Counted from the stretch's first letter, positions 35,101 through 48,250 are shown. The stretch is 64,000 nt of DNA from Apoda limacodes (GCA_946406115.1 OX291557.1:3876501-3940500); one strand, 5' to 3'. A program made the numbers and translations. Notes: a model not told the origin generated them from the sequence alone.

Positions 35101-36874
35101 GTTGCTTATGACAATATATTATCAATTAAACTTTTTAGGTGTATTTCTTGCACATCACAGGTGTAACTACTCTTCACCACATTCTAATTTTTAACGAAGT
35201 ACATAAGTATAGTAATATTATTGTATAAGTATAATACTGTTGTAGCCTAAACCTTTTATCCCCTAATTTAAGAGGATAAAGGATGTTTTTTTTAACACGT
35301 AATTTTTTAATTGTAATAAGAAGTCTCTGTATTTGTATAATTTTTAGAACTCTAGCATATTTCTTTTTATATGGATACTTCCATCCCCTAAGTTAAAGGG
35401 GGGGGGGGGCAATACTAGCTTACATGCCACATTTCAGCTTTCTAGGACTTCCGGAAGTACCCTAAGAATTTTAATCATCATCATTGAATGAGTCAGTGAC
35501 GAAATCAGGGTTTTTTAGGTATCAATAAAATCTAAAGTATAAGAGCTATGCAAACAAAAATTTGTATGTTTAGTAAGTGCAATATTGACATCATATCCCG
35601 GGAATTTGGTATATCTGGAGTAATCCAAACCCAATTTGGGTTAAAAAAAATTGACGTAGCGCTTCGCTCTTGCGCTTTTTGTTAATTATAACATTACCAA
35701 GAAATTAATTTTCGTATTTGATCTTTTTTAATTTTTTTTAACAGTCATTCAGTACACGTGCAGGACTGTCATTACAACTCATTCTGACTTGCCTTTGGTA
35801 ACTATAATTTATCTTCAGAAGATAGATATATGCAGTTACAGACTCTTTTTATATGACTTTTTAATGGTTCCTTTCAGCGATTTTCATGCAAATTTTTAAG
35901 TATTTAAGACACACGCCGTATAAGTTTTTAAGAGGCCCCCTTTTTTGATTTAGTTGATAAATGTCATAACTTTATCTCTTTTTACAGATATAGATATATA
36001 TATACACAAAAGCAATTTATAAGAGAGGTATAATATAAACATCAATAATATAAACATGGATAAAAAGCAATCATTTGAATGGTTAAATCCACAATGTTTG
36101 CTAATACATATACATACATATATATACAAAGGAAAGAAACATCAAAAACAAGCAACAATCGATACCTTGTATCATTATCAAAAAATTTTACTCAACAAAT
36201 GACAACCAAGATGAAGAAATATTAAACATTTTCCTCACTTGGAATATTTCTAAGCGGAAAAGTTTTAATTACCACCTATAAAACCGAGTATCCAACACAT
36301 CAAGTATTAAAATATATATACATATATATATATACATTGCATAGCCTATATTTATCTGGAATAATGGACTTTTCGAATTGTGAAAGAATTTTTTAAATAA
36401 ATGCATTGGTTCCGGAAATTACCTTGTACATATAAACAAACAAAAAAAATCAGCTCTCTTTATTTATATATTTATATGTATAGATTTCAAATACTTACAC
36501 CAACAAGGAAGTGCAAAGGTTGTACAGTGCAGTGCTAACTCGAAACTAAACTGCTTAGAGCTTTTCGTTGTACAAATAGATTTTTTTTTACATAAAACTT
36601 ACTCATATTTAACGTAAAGCTCGCTCATATATAACGCAGTCAAATATTTAACTCAAATAACAAAAGCTGCATTTTCTAAATGGATTAAATATTTATCATT
36701 TAAGCTGACTCTCTATAATTTCAAATAAAATTTAGAATGAGCTAAAATTTACTCAAAAATGATAGCGTACACAAAATAAGGAATCACAAGATTTTGCTCT
36801 TCAAAAACATGCTTCACTTAAGCAATAAGAGGAGTTCAATATACAATGTTTTTAGTAAATATTGAGTTACTAGC
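35101..36874. other. AT-rich stretch with a G12 run
   Basis: G homopolymer at 35398-35409. 35420-35480 ('catttcagctttctagga', 'ggaagtaccctaagaa') resembles the tail of the repeat at 45480. TA-rich runs near 36301-36335. No gene. Confidence 0.4.
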
Positions 36875-37060
36875 TTTTGCGAGTGGTTTCGCCCGTGCTG
36901 TATTCGGTATTCGTCGTGGGATTGCTACGGTAACTCCATAATAGTAAGTTTCCTATAGCAAGCTATACGTGTAGATATAGTTCGTTTACGTAGAATAGTA
37001 ATTTCTGTAGGTACTTTTGCAGTTTTTAAGATCTAACTCGTATCTATGCGTGCTTTTACA
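36875..37060 (+). repeat. 'actagctgt' family, 5' part
   Basis: 'actagcttttgcgagtggt', 'ttcgcccgtgctgtattcgg' and 'ctatagcaagctatacgtg' follow the copy at 43738. Confidence 0.5.
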
Positions 37061-37429
37061 GGTCTCACAGTGGTGTCAGAACGTGACTTGAATTTTCAAG
37101 CACCTGAATTTGACCACTAACAAAAATCTTATGCCATATCTCACAGGAGAACTAGCGCTCACGAGTTTTCTCTGATCTATATATGCTCTCAACTGGTACT
37201 TTCTCCAACGATAAAACCAGGTATAGTCGATCATATGAGCTCCCTACTGGATCTTTTGCTGGCTATACGTGCGGTCGGATATTTCATCTCATTTGGCTTC
37301 TCAGACCACTGTCTCAGTCAGACTTAAATATCATGCACACAACCTTTTTCGTCTGCGCTTACTAATTGCAGACGTGTGTGGCATTATAAGTCGGCATTAC
37401 GCCAATACGGATTGGGGTAGATTGAGTTA
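37061..37429. other. unassigned stretch
   Basis: Open frame 37183-37365 (60 codons) unrecognised. Nothing else seen. Confidence 0.4.
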
Positions 37430-38440
37430 TTTATGAATCGTACTCATGATACTCAAAAGCTAAAACTGCCAATAAGGCTTTGACCACGGCTCGAAATATT
37501 AAGAAATATTTCCGAGTTAAAACGCAAATTAAATGCTGCCTCGAGGTTTATTAAGAAAGCAACTGAAAGAGCTGAATTCCAATTCATCGATAAAATAGGT
37601 GGGCGACTTGAAAGTTATCTCTCTCGGATTCGTGGTTTATGGTCGCTTGTTAAAGCTGCCGAAGGGAACTTTTTCCACTCGTCGTTATCACCACTGCGAA
37701 AGACCGATGGTGACTTGGCCCATAGTACTAAAAAGAAAACCGATTTACTAGGCAGTCTCTTTTCCTTAAACTCAAATCCAATTAATGAATGCGCTGTACC
37801 ACCTACTATACCGCGGTGCTGTATAACCATACTGGAAATCTTCATAACACAGCGGAAGGTCAGACGTGCTTAAACAGTGTGCTAATGAGTTCTGTCTGAC
37901 CTGTTCTTCATGCGCCTCTACGCACATTCTTCGTACACATTGAAAGGCTACAAACGTAGACCTGATGCCCAAAAAGGGTAATAGATCAGACCCACCGAAT
38001 TACATGCCAATCGCTTTTACTTCCTGCCAACGTGATGGAGCGTGTTTTTTACGCTTAGCTTCTAAGATACCTAGAAAAACACAATTTGGTCAGCGTCCGT
38101 CAATACCACTTTCACTGCGGTCGCTTAACCGGTGATTTTCTAGTGTATCTCACACACTGATGGGCTCTAGCCAGCCATTGAGAGTCAGAGGGACGCACTG
38201 GCATATAGCTTAGACATTGGGTCTGTTACTGGGGTCTCCAGTCGAAGTTTGAGGGTTTCTGCTGATGGTTAGCTAGGTTTCTGCCCGGCAGACGCATACG
38301 AGCAGTAATTGACGTTAGTTGCTCTGATAGTAGTTATAATGCTGGCGTCCCACAAGGCTGTTCTGTCTCCTATGCTGTTCCTGCTGCATATAAGTGACGA
38401 GTTGTCCATCGACAAAGTACATTATAATATGCACACTTAA
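37430..38440 (+). mobile_element. CR1-like LINE, old internal fragment
   Basis: Sense copy, many stops and frameshifts but family words stay in order: RKLNAASRFIKKA, RAEFQFIDKIGGRLESY, LWSLVKAAEGNFFHSSLSP (37560-37690), then a PPTIPRC block (about 37800), 'gatgcccaaaaaggg' and 'atcagacccaccgaattaca' for the KKG-RSDPSNYRPIA block (37960-38020), 'tagtgtatctcacacactga' (38140, before motif A), a decayed motif A region near 38210, 'ctgcccggcagacgca' (38282) and SPMLFLLHIS after motif B (38365-38395). It stops at 'gtacattataatatgcaca', just before motif C. This copy retains the N-terminal half that the 28356 copy has lost, but is more diverged. Confidence 0.8.
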
Positions 38441-39014
38441 ACCGATTCTAATGAAATTTGCACTGTTCTCTAAATTGAGAAATACTTAATCCAATTAAAA
38501 TAATAATTGAGTTCCGATCACTAATATCTGAGAAATTCATGGACAAACATTAACAAAATCATATCCGCATTTTTATGAGAACTTGGAAGTGACCGAAAAC
38601 TATTTGTCTAAGGTTATTTTGTGTTACTAATGTAAACCTATAAAAATAGCAAGCGATATTTGTGAGTTTCTTATCCTCGTGGTTCTTATTGTATGTTAAT
38701 AAATTTGACAGTTAGAATATCCTCATCCTATCAATTACCATAGTAAAGAAATAATACGCAGCCAACTTTATCTGTACCCTAGTATTATTAATGTAGATAA
38801 CAGTAATTTCATTGTTTCAGTTTCTCCGCTATTCATGCAGAAATCCGAAAGAGAAACAGTTTTACTTTTGATGACGAATATATTATTTTCATGTGACTTT
38901 ATCTACTTATGTATAAAATTAGTACTTTATCACATCGCGGTCACATTATAAAATAATAGATTATACAGCAAGTAAAAAAAAGGGAATTTCATTTAAGGGA
39001 CTTAGTTGTATCCC
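38441..39014. other. AT-rich stretch, nothing identified
   Basis: No gene or repeat seen. Confidence 0.45.
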
Positions 39015-39103
39015 GAGAGCAGCGAAGGATGCAAGAGTAGAATCCTAAGCGTAGCAAGGGATTCTAGAGTAGATTCCTGAGCGGAGCGAGGGTTACAAAG
39101 GAC
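39015..39103. repeat. 32-bp tandem repeat, 2.8 copies
   Basis: Copies at 39015-39046, 39047-39078 and partial from 39079, each with 'gcgaaggat' or 'gcaagggat' followed by 'agagtaga' and 'tcct'. Confidence 0.75.
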
Positions 39104-39254
39104 CGAGATGTTTTTTTCACGTTTTGTATACTCTTATTTTTACCATTGACCGCGAGAAAATAAAAAGAACTATTATCGCATTTTGGTATATATTCGGTAA
39201 TTATTACCGAGTGATAAGAGAACAGAGAAACAACCACAATAACAATAAAAGTCT

Positions 39255-39425
39255 GTGAGTAAAACTGAATTTTATTTACTGTTATGTTTTTATTCACTCA
39301 GAGCGTAAAAGTGAGTTTTATTCACTGTAATGTTTTTATTCAATCAGTGATTAAAAGTGGGTTTTATTCAATTTATGTTTTATACACTTAGTGAGTTAAA
39401 GTGAGTTTCATTCACTGTTCATTCA
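39255..39425. repeat. 46-bp tandem repeat, about 3.7 copies
   Basis: Unit starts 'taaaagtgagttttattcac' and ends 'gtttttattcactcagag'. The third copy is slightly shortened. Confidence 0.8.
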
Positions 39426-41184
39426 TCGATGAATAAAATGCACTTTTTTGAGTGGCAATGGTAAAATATATTTATTTCTGTCTTATTAGCAATTCTTTAA
39501 GTAATATGTATTAAATACTGCTGATGTCACAATCAGTAAAAACTATATGTATTTAACATTTATTTCATATCGTATATTGTCTGTTTACCTCAATAAATAA
39601 AAAAAGTCAATTGGTGCAAGCGCGCAATAATGTGTGTAGTGATGTGCACATGTGTGTGTAATTGATGGGGCTTGCTGGCTGGTATAGCCCACGAAATAAG
39701 CGCAAAATGATCTCTCGCAGTGTGTGCGCGAACTAACACGATGAAAATGTGCACTGAGGTATCTACTGCAAGGAAAAGGGGGTTAACGAGAACAACCGTT
39801 GTATATGGTGATATTACTAAATTTTCTGTGACTCTATTAAAATAAATACATAGGTATGTTGTCAAACAGAGAAAAAAAAATGTTCTCAAAGTAAGATACT
39901 AAGAAGGCGTGCAGGCAAAGTAACGTGGAAACAATCCGAAGTTAACATCGTCTTACTTTTGATCATTGTGATCATATAAAATGGAAATAATATACATACA
40001 GATAGATAGACCTATAACGCAAAAAAACTCTTTTTAACTTTTTTCGAAGGTGCAATTTTAAGTGGCAAATAGCAGCTAACTTAACTTAGCAATTAGATAT
40101 CAATCATATTTACTATAACATATAACTTATATTAACTTTTTATTCTATAAGTCAAATCAATTATTATAATTTAAAAGTTGTGCCTATAAATAATATATTT
40201 TTATATTTTATTAATTATTTATATATCTATCTGACCAAACACACGTTTACCTTTCTAAATTGACAATAAAAAGATCCCATAGAAAAAAGATCTTTACTTT
40301 TACTGAAACCTCCAATTTTCCTGAGACTTTTCCAATTTTCTTTCCCAAAAAACATTATTCAGACTAATACGAATATTTCAATATTAAAAAAATAGCCAAA
40401 TCGGTTCACCTTCTTAAGTAATGTGCTTACCAACAAAAAGTATTATATTTTAATTTTATAGATAAAAAAGTGTGATTCGCGACACGTAATTTGAACTAAA
40501 ATTGTGGCCGTCTGCGCAGGTAGTACGGACAAATGTACTAACGAATCAAAAATGTGTTACTGCGCAGGTTCAACTAACGTGGCGCGATTATACTGTACTA
40601 TATCAATATCTAAAAATCTTTCACAGAATTTCTATATTAAAGGTTAAACAGTACGTATATGAATAACAAGAGATTGCTTTTTTATGATATTTTTTGTCTT
40701 GCAATCACAACGTATTGGAAATGAGATGAAAATGAGATCAGAAAAATAACCTTTTCATTATTTTTTAGCGCCAGCTGTTTAAACACATTTTTCTGTCTAC
40801 TTTTTTTTACACAATTAACCCTTGGTGTTCGTTTGCCTAAAGTATGCTCATATTAATATTATTTTTTACGTAAACGAAATGCCTGAAGGGAGAACTCGTG
40901 TAATTTGTTATTTTAATGGCCGTCTCGTTGGCGCCCTACAGCTATGAAAAGCTTCTTAAGATAATTTCAAAAACATTTGCTTTGAATTGACCCAGATCTT
41001 TTAAAATATTTAATGGAAATTAAAATAAAACGTAGCTTTAATTATTCAGTGTTCATAAAATTTTAAGTTTATTTGTCTGATTTAGATATTTAAGTAATAT
41101 TTTTGTAAACTAACTCTTAAATGTGGAAGACTCAGGAAACCGACGTACCTTTTTTTAGATGTACCTATGTTATCACACTACTAC
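39426..41184. other. AT-rich stretch, nothing firm
   Basis: Near 40507-40580 the word 'tgcgcagg' occurs twice about 60 bp apart ('gtctgcgcaggtag', 'ttactgcgcaggttc'); significance unknown. A minus-strand frame at 39590-39889 is unrecognised. Confidence 0.4.
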
Positions 41185-41570
41185 TAGCTTCTGCCAGCGG
41201 CTTCCCCAGCCATAATTTTGGTTATCAGCGTAGGATTCTTACTGCAACTCTTCAATTATAGAACAAAAAACCTATTCACGCTTGACGTTTCTCTCTCTCT
41301 CTCTCTCTCTCTCTTTCACTCCCCCCTCAAAAATAATAAATAATTAACTACTCAAAACTTATTAATTAATAGATTAACCCCGCGCTCTTGGTGCTCCACA
41401 TAAACTTTGAACCCCCGTTTCACTCCTTTAGTTTTGGAAAAACCTGCCTTAGCGCACGCCTATCATAATAACCATATGTGAGCCAAATTTCAACTTGATT
41501 CGTCCAGTGATTGGAGCTGTGCGTTATAAATCAGTCAGTCAGTCAGTAACGGTTGCCTTTTATACAAACA
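41185..41570 (+). repeat. 'actagctgt' family with CT tract and GTCA tail
   Basis: Left part 'tggttatcagcgtaggattc' and 'aactcttcaattatagaaca' equals the 34780 copy. A CT dinucleotide run lies at 41290-41314. Then 'cccccgtttcactccttta', 'ttagcgcacgcctatcataa' and 'caaatttcaacttgattcgt', closing with 'cagtcagtcagtca' near 41533. This is the most complete copy of the family in the window. Confidence 0.6.
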
Positions 41571-41577
41571 GATTATA

Positions 41578-41660
41578 CATGTCGGTGGTGACCTAATTGT
41601 TTTGTCGTCAGAATTGCATTCTGAGGGGAGCGGGTTCAAGTCCTGGCATGTATCAATAAG
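41578..41660 (+). mobile_element. tRNA-like SINE head, second family
   Basis: 'tgtcggtggtgacctaattg' (A-box side) and 'gcgggttcaagtcctggcat' (B-box-like). Matches the head of 34176-34440. The body is cut off at about 41700 by the TTAA element that follows. Confidence 0.5.
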
Positions 41661-41725
41661 ACTTTTTCTAAATTTGTTAATGTCATTGTTTTGCTCAGAC
41701 CTTTGAGTTAGCTCAATCCGGTTAA

Positions 41726-42305
41726 GGCAGTACACTCAACTAATGACGTCATCACCATGCTTGTTTGGTATAGGAGGTCAATAATAAGTTTCAAGCGATA
41801 GTTTATGCATGTAAATGATCGAAATAATTTATACAAAATTGACTTCTTCAATGTGCGACAACACATATAGTATATATTCTAGATTTGGATTCAGGCGTCT
41901 GCTCGGCCGTTTACGGATTTTAACGTTCCGCCATACTAATTTGTATGGGAAAAACTGGCAAAATTTCGCTGATTTAAATAATTTATTATAGAAATCTAGA
42001 TCACTTTATTGAAAATATTAAACGAACATCATTAGTATACTATTTGGTTATATGATTTTAATCACATTAAATGTAAATAATACCGTGTTATTGTCGTTAT
42101 AACCCACCAAACAGGGGTCGATCAACGAAAATTTCGAACTTTGCTACTTTATTTAGACATAAAATTGACATAATTTTGCAAAATTTGTTACGAACATCTG
42201 TTAAAGACAATATCATTGTATAAAAAATGCACATAACGTTTAAAAATACAGCATAGATTTTATGTAATGAGCAACCAAAGTCACCCTCTAGTGAAGTGTA
42301 CTGCC
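41726..42305. mobile_element. 580-bp TTAA-flanked inverted-repeat element (MITE)
   Basis: TTAA at 41722-41725 and 42306-42309. Left end 'ggcagtacactcaacta', reverse complement of right end 'ggcagtacacttcacta': the first 11 bases are identical. No open frame of interest inside. TTAA duplication is typical of piggyBac-like and a few other DNA transposons; the ends do not start with the CCC/CCT usual for piggyBac. The left flank is the SINE-like region at 41578, so the element probably landed in it. Confidence 0.7.
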
Positions 42306-42309
42306 TTAA

Positions 42310-43737
42310 GGAAAGATCTTGAATTTATACTAAACACAAACTTCAAATCTTGATGAAGTCATTAACCTACTTACGTATGGCACAGACCAACGCACTGCTT
42401 ACAAAGATCCGTGGCACTCACAAAACGATAAGGCTGGAGAGCGCTTATGGTCTGGTCTGCTCATCGATTCAGCTCGCTTATTAGCACTTTGACCTTGTGG
42501 CAAACATCAAAGTACACTTGCAATACTAAAATGCTGTGAACTTACGCGACACTAGCGACAGTCATGTGCCACAGCTCAGTGGTTTGCCACCGCTGTGTGA
42601 CAGAAGCCTGCATCTACGGTGAGCATAAACCGGTGTTTCAACAGTGGTGACCTAGGCATGAAGTAGCGTAGAAGGTAAATAAAGGCTAGGGTATTTGTAA
42701 ACTCAAGAATTTTTCAACGTATTGATTTCAAACTTATGCATACACGTAGCTCAAACTTTCCTAATTGCTATTGCTTAACTTCTCATTATGTTACTCCATT
42801 TAGAATGTGTTATATATCACCCCCGGTGAGGGTAGGCCGTGTCCTAGTAGTGGGGACGCATAAGGTTGATGAGGATTTATAACATAGACCCTTGATTAAT
42901 AAGCACCTATTTACTTGCTTGTTTAATCGAGACGGCTGCCGAAGGGGGTGTTCACATGTCACTATTTAATTAATACATAACTCAAAACTGTGTCCTTTCA
43001 CAATATGTTTAAGTAATAAAACGACTACATTAATTTAAATTTTGTTAATTTCAAAGAACACTAGACTAAGAGCTTCAAAATAAATTACGAGGCTGCTTAA
43101 TTATTAATTACGAAATGAGTCAAAGGCGCACATAAAGAAAAGTTCATTTGTATTCATTAAAGCTACATCGTGAGAGGCTTTGAACTTATACCAAGATAAC
43201 ATTCGAAATACAATTTCAAAAGATTTGCAAAAGCCGGAAATATTTCCAGTGGTTTAATAGGTACTGGTTTTTAAAAGATATTTCCATTGAAAATTTTCGT
43301 ATACGTGATAGATATTGATTTTGTCTGAACAGTAAATATACTGAAGTTTTCAGCACGAAAGCGACCTGTAACGTTTCTTTGGGAAACTTTAAAGCTTTTG
43401 GCCCATTTTATTGTTTTTGCAAATACATTAGCTTTCTTTGGTACTTTTCTTTAGTTTTTGTTGCTAAAGAAGAATTATGTGTAAAAAATGTTTTATATAA
43501 CTTTCTAAGTTGAATTTATAAGTTATATGTTTCCTTTTATTTATATAGTAAACTTAAGTCCAGCAAAGCCCTATATTTGGAAAGCCTTATGGAGTATCAT
43601 TTATGAATCGGTCTTTGTTTGAGATATGACACATCGCAGCAAATATATCTTCTCTCGGTGAAAGAACTTTGCTGTATCACAGAAATTCGATTACATTCAT
43701 CATAATATTATTTCTTTCACGGAATATTTATGTGAAT
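42310..43737. other. mostly unassigned, with a SINE 3' scrap
   Basis: 42815-42880 ('atcacccccggtgagggta', 'gtcctagtagtggggacgca') matches the 3' body of the second SINE family. The rest shows no gene. Confidence 0.4.
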
Positions 43738-43985
43738 ACTAGCTGTACCCACGACTCCGTCCGCCCTTATTTCGGTTATCGGCTTAGGATTCCACTTGAT
43801 TATATAGTAAGAAAGTTTGTTATAGCAAGTAATACTTAAGTGTTGATTTGACTTAGGGATTCGGTTATGATGATTCCTGTGGGAACTTTTGAAATTTCTC
43901 TAGCCTCACAGTATAAGCTATATCCTATGCAAATTCTAATTGGTTTAGTTATAGTGAAGTTAAGGAGTTAAAGAACAAACTCACA
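43738..43985 (+). repeat. 'actagctgt' family repeat
   Basis: 'actagctgtacccacgactc', 'cgtccgcccttatttcgg', 'aagtttgttatagcaagta', 'ctgtgggaacttttgaaat' and 'tgcaaattctaattggtt' in family order. Confidence 0.6.
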
Positions 43986-44779
43986 AATTTTCACATTTAT
44001 TATATTAACGGTATGATAAAGGATAAAATATTATATAGAAAAGAAATATCAAATACTTCTTAGTTCCTTTTATGAAATATATTTTCAGCTGTATGTACAT
44101 AATAACTAACGATTTAACAATAAAGTAAGCTCTGATGTAACTTAAGCTTGGGTTAAATCTGAAATATATTTTATTTTGACAATGCTTAATATTTCTGTTT
44201 AAGGTGAATCCTCATTTTTTTCATACAAACTGCGTCATACTTAATATGTTTAACTATTTACATTGTATACCAAAACACGTCATTTAAATTATCATATACT
44301 AGTATGTATTGCTAATGACCATAGTCGCAAAACGCATATTCATCCGAAACCGCAGTGAATAATTTATAAAGTTAATACAATAATATATTAATTATTTTCT
44401 TATTATTGTACGGCATTTCATAAATGTTCGTTTACCTTTGTTTTTTACGACAATTGTAAATAGTAACATGTATTATAACGACGCACTTGAAGTAGCGAAA
44501 ATATTTATATATCTGAATCAATATTACCTTGACTTAAATAAATATATTTTATCAGAATACTTATTATATACTAACTATAATTCAGTGTACTTTAACTTTA
44601 TTATATAAATAAAGTTTTTTTGTTTATATTTTGTTTAACTATAGCTATGGAGTTTTTCTAAAAGTAAATTTCAAGACAGGTAAAGCTGATATATTTTTTT
44701 ATTTAGGATAGTTAAAGCAAATAAAAAAAAACTCTTTGGCGCTCTCCATCCCTCTAGTTTATAAATTAATTAATATTTT
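43986..44779. other. AT-rich stretch, nothing identified
   Basis: No gene or recognised repeat. Confidence 0.45.
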
Positions 44780-45000
44780 TGGACACACAACGCCGTCTGG
44801 TCCCAAAGTAAGCAAAGCTTGCGTTATGGATTTTTTTTGTACATACATACATAGGAAAATATAATACATAGGAAAATTATACATAGGAAACATCCAGTCT
44901 CAAGACCAACACAAATAACATATTTTTGTCTCGTGCGGGAATCGAACCCACGCCCATCGATTCAGCAGTCGGGTCATTACCCACTGAGCCACGGAGCTTA
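44780..45000 (-). mobile_element. tRNA-derived SINE, copy 2
   Basis: Minus strand: 'gctccgtggctcagtgggta' (A box), 'gactgctgaatcgatgggc', 'gtgggttcgattcccgcac' (B box, 44934-44952), then 'gtcttgagactgg', and 3' end 'gaccagacggcgttgtgtg'-like ('gggaccagacggcgttgtg'). Internal small tandem of 'acataggaaa' at 44849-44890. Better preserved head than copy 1. Confidence 0.8.
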
Positions 45001-45479
45001 AGCTTATAAAAAGCTTCTCTAAATAGTTTTAAGAATATCTTTTTGATCGCGTCGAGATGTAAAAAATTGTATACTTAAAAAAATTGTCTATTTTGAGAGT
45101 TCGAGTATCTTTGTGAATTAAGATATGGGATTAATATATAAAGCTAAAAAAATAGTCTGTCTTTGTGAGTTTAGTAAGTAAAAGGTTTTCCTTTTAAAGC
45201 TAAATCCCTGAAGTGTTATTAACTATTAACTTAACATCTTAATGTAAGAAATTGAGAAAATCCCACGCTGTACTTTCTTTCACGACTTATTTAATAAAGC
45301 CGAACACTTTTAGAGAATGTTTAAATTGTTTTCAATTTTTATGATATTATTAATTGTTTTGCCTAAAAGTTTAGTTAGTCAGGTATGAGTAGGTGCTCAT
45401 ACTTATAAGGTTTACTTGTCAGTGTTTAAAAAGACAATAGACATAGAAAACTGGAAAATGGAACGGTCAAACTTTTTTT
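45001..45479. other. AT-rich stretch, nothing identified
   Basis: No gene or recognised repeat. Confidence 0.45.
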
Positions 45480-45800
45480 GATGTGTTATAATTACAAATT
45501 AACAAATTTCGGATTTTTTCCTGTATACGTGAAATAAGACCTTGCTTCGTGTGAAATTTCATGATTCTAGGGCAGCGGGAAGTACCCCATAGGTTTTGAT
45601 TTATTTGTGAATGTCAAAATATGCATTAAAAATGGTCGTATTTCTTGAAGCTTGCTTTTCCACAGCTTCAAGGGCCCGTAGACCTTAATATTCGATATAA
45701 ATTTCAAACCTTCCCCGCTCCTGAGAAAAAGGGCCTTGACATACAGACAGACAGATGCAACGAAGGTCAAATACCGAAGGCAAAGGTAATTTTAATAATA
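45480..45800 (+). repeat. 'atttcatgattctaggg' type lepidopteran repeat
   Basis: 'gaaatttcatgattctaggg', 'cagcgggaagtaccccatag' and later 'gacatacagacagacagatg' follow the order of a frequent moth repeat that ends in 'agggttccg'. Open frames 45567-45770 and 45645-45842 fall within it and are not genes. Confidence 0.55.
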
Positions 45801-45805
45801 AAAAT

Positions 45806-46607
45806 CAGCCAAGTCCGAGTCGAACTCGCACAGAAGGGTTAAAAACGGCAAAAACATCACGTTTTTTGTATAGGAGCCCCCTTTAAATATTTGTTTTTAT
45901 TTTTAGTTTTTATTTTAATTTAATAATTTTTTTTAAAGTGAATATAACTAAATATTCTGTAATTATTTCAAGCGTCTACATGTTTCCGTATACATCGTTT
46001 ATTTACTTATATTTTATACCTGTTTTACAGAGGTACCTACTTCGTATAAGTAACTTTTAATGGAATTTGTTGGAAAATATCACTTTTCAAAGTACATTTT
46101 ATAACTTGGTCGACTATTACTCGTTAGCCTGTTAAATGCACTTACCTGTGGTAGTTTCCCTTTTAAATTGATTATATGTACTACTACCGTAATTTTTTTA
46201 ACATTTCCATATACTATATTTTCGCTGGTAGAGGGATAGCTAGTAGGGAAATTTTTGTTACAGTCAAGTGTACTTAAAGCTAAATGTTTCGCAAACGGAG
46301 CCCTAAATCAAAAAATGATCTTTTCATACCGTCAATGTTTTTGGAATTCCTATCCAACGATACCCCACACGATGGGGTAGACGACAAAAAAAAATTACGT
46401 CCCCACTTCACGTGTAGGGGTGGTACCCTAAAAAAATTTTTTCAAAGATTTTATTCTACCACTTTGTCGGCTTGATCAATGTGTGTATCCCTGCCAAATT
46501 GCAGCTTTCTCGTATTAGTAGTTTTTGAACTAAGCCGCGGACAGACAGACAGACGGACGGATATGGCGAAACTATAACGGTTCCATGTTGACTACGGAAC
46601 CCTAAAA
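45806..46607 (+). repeat. 'aagtgcgagtcggactcgc' repeat, long copy
   Basis: Starts 'cagccaagtccgagtcgaac' and 'ggcaaaaacatcacg', continues with 'gtgaatataactaaatattc' (shared with 12460) and ends 'cggacagacagacagacgga', 'ggcgaaactataacggttcc' and 'gactacggaaccctaaaaaa'. The 46290-46440 part ('acgatggggtagacgac', 'gtaggggtggtaccct') belongs to a second common tail variant, so this may be two related repeats joined. Confidence 0.6.
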
Positions 46608-48250
46608 AATCAATGTAGAAAACATTTCTGTATTATTATAACATACACCCATAGCTTTATATAGGTAAGCCTTGTAGTTATGAGACCAGCACACAGCATA
46701 AATAAACCAAAAAACATAAAATATCCTCTAAAAACATTTTTTTTTTTCCAACAACAAACGACCTAGATTTTTTTTGTAAAATCATGCAAATTATGTGGGG
46801 CGTCCTGCATAAATAACATTTTACCCAATTCTTTCATCGGATGCTGAGCGATCCATCACGAGACACAATGGCGGATATTTTGCTGGCAACGGAAGACCCC
46901 ATAAATTGATTTCATTGTCGGATTCGGACGAAGCCTACCTAAGAGTAGGTACCGTAAATCGGATTCGGATGATTTGTTCTGAAATTCGAATAGCCGGTAA
47001 GTAAGTAAGGCTTTTCTATCACTTGTTAATGTTGACAGTTTTTTTGGCGATATATGTACAAGTTCTCATTACATATATAAAAGGTCCAAATTTATATTAA
47101 GGAACCCCAGTTATTAAACCCGTCCCGACATGAGTAAATTATTTACAAAGTTTTATCTACTTTATTTTGCCAAGTCAAGCTAGTAAAATATCAGTTCTTG
47201 TTACAGCACACAACACGAGTCTTCGGCCAATGTTAAAATTAACACCAATAATTCCAAACACATATGTATGACAGCCCAAGTTACGAATCAATTAGTGATG
47301 TCCTAATGAGTTCATCATCATCATTGTGTATTAAGGGTGGTAAGGGAATATTACTAACGAGAGGCTATTCAGAAGACTAAGGTCGAAGGCTTAAATGACT
47401 CGAATTTGTTATTTCCGTTACGCCCTTGGTACACAGATTTTTTTATTACATTTGCGTGTAAATAAAAAATAATATAAGGTGAATAAATAAATAAAGTCAC
47501 CAAAACACAATTGAAATTTGGCTGCAGTTAAACTTATAATTGCTCGCTTTTAGAGTGCGCATAGTTTATATTTTAAACAGACAGCTTTTATACATAGTTG
47601 ATGTAATAGACGCGACATTACCGCCCGTGAGTTCAATTAACGCGTGCTTTGCGTAAAATTTACAAAGGAAAAGCCAGGGCGAGTAATTAAAGTCTTAGCA
47701 CCCGCTTTCTTGCACGTAATGATACTTTACGAGTTAGTGTGATGAAAAAAAATCTTAGTAGTCACACCGGTGTAAGAAGATGTTTTGACGGGGTGTCAGT
47801 GGCGTGGACAGTGATAGGTATATCTGTATAGATAAATGGTAATCGAATTTGATGGATAGCCAATCTAATTTATTTCAATTAAATTCGAGCGAAAAATGCT
47901 GCTTGTGTTGTCACGTCTATGACAATAATGTAGCCCGTATCTACGCTAAATCGTTGTTATTATAAAAACACACAGCGACATTATTTCGTCCTCGACCTCC
48001 ACTTCCGGGTTCTGCACGCGATGTTCGTTTTGACAAGAAATTCGATACATGGATGGATGAAGTATATATTTTATCAAGGATACATTTTATCACAGTTAAT
48101 CAATGAAAAGGGATCCCACGACGCAGACCAAACATCCGTTTCAACATTTGCGTTGAATTTTGCACGGGCGTCTAAGTTAAGTTTAATTTTACCAAACATA
48201 TGTAGAAAGTATTTTTAAAAATCTTTTTTTTCCTTGTACTTGTCAGTTTC
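46608..48250. other. AT-rich stretch, nothing identified
   Basis: About 1.6 kb. An open frame at 48021-48218 is unrecognised. Confidence 0.45.

Noticed and set aside
39590..39889. 99-codon minus-strand frame with His/Thr-rich end
   Set aside because: The content follows from TG/CA-rich sequence; no domain, no splice sites, no homologous repeat in the window.
44931..45000. Possible true tRNA gene
   Set aside because: The head has A- and B-box words but does not fold into a proper acceptor stem and is followed by the SINE body shared with two other loci.
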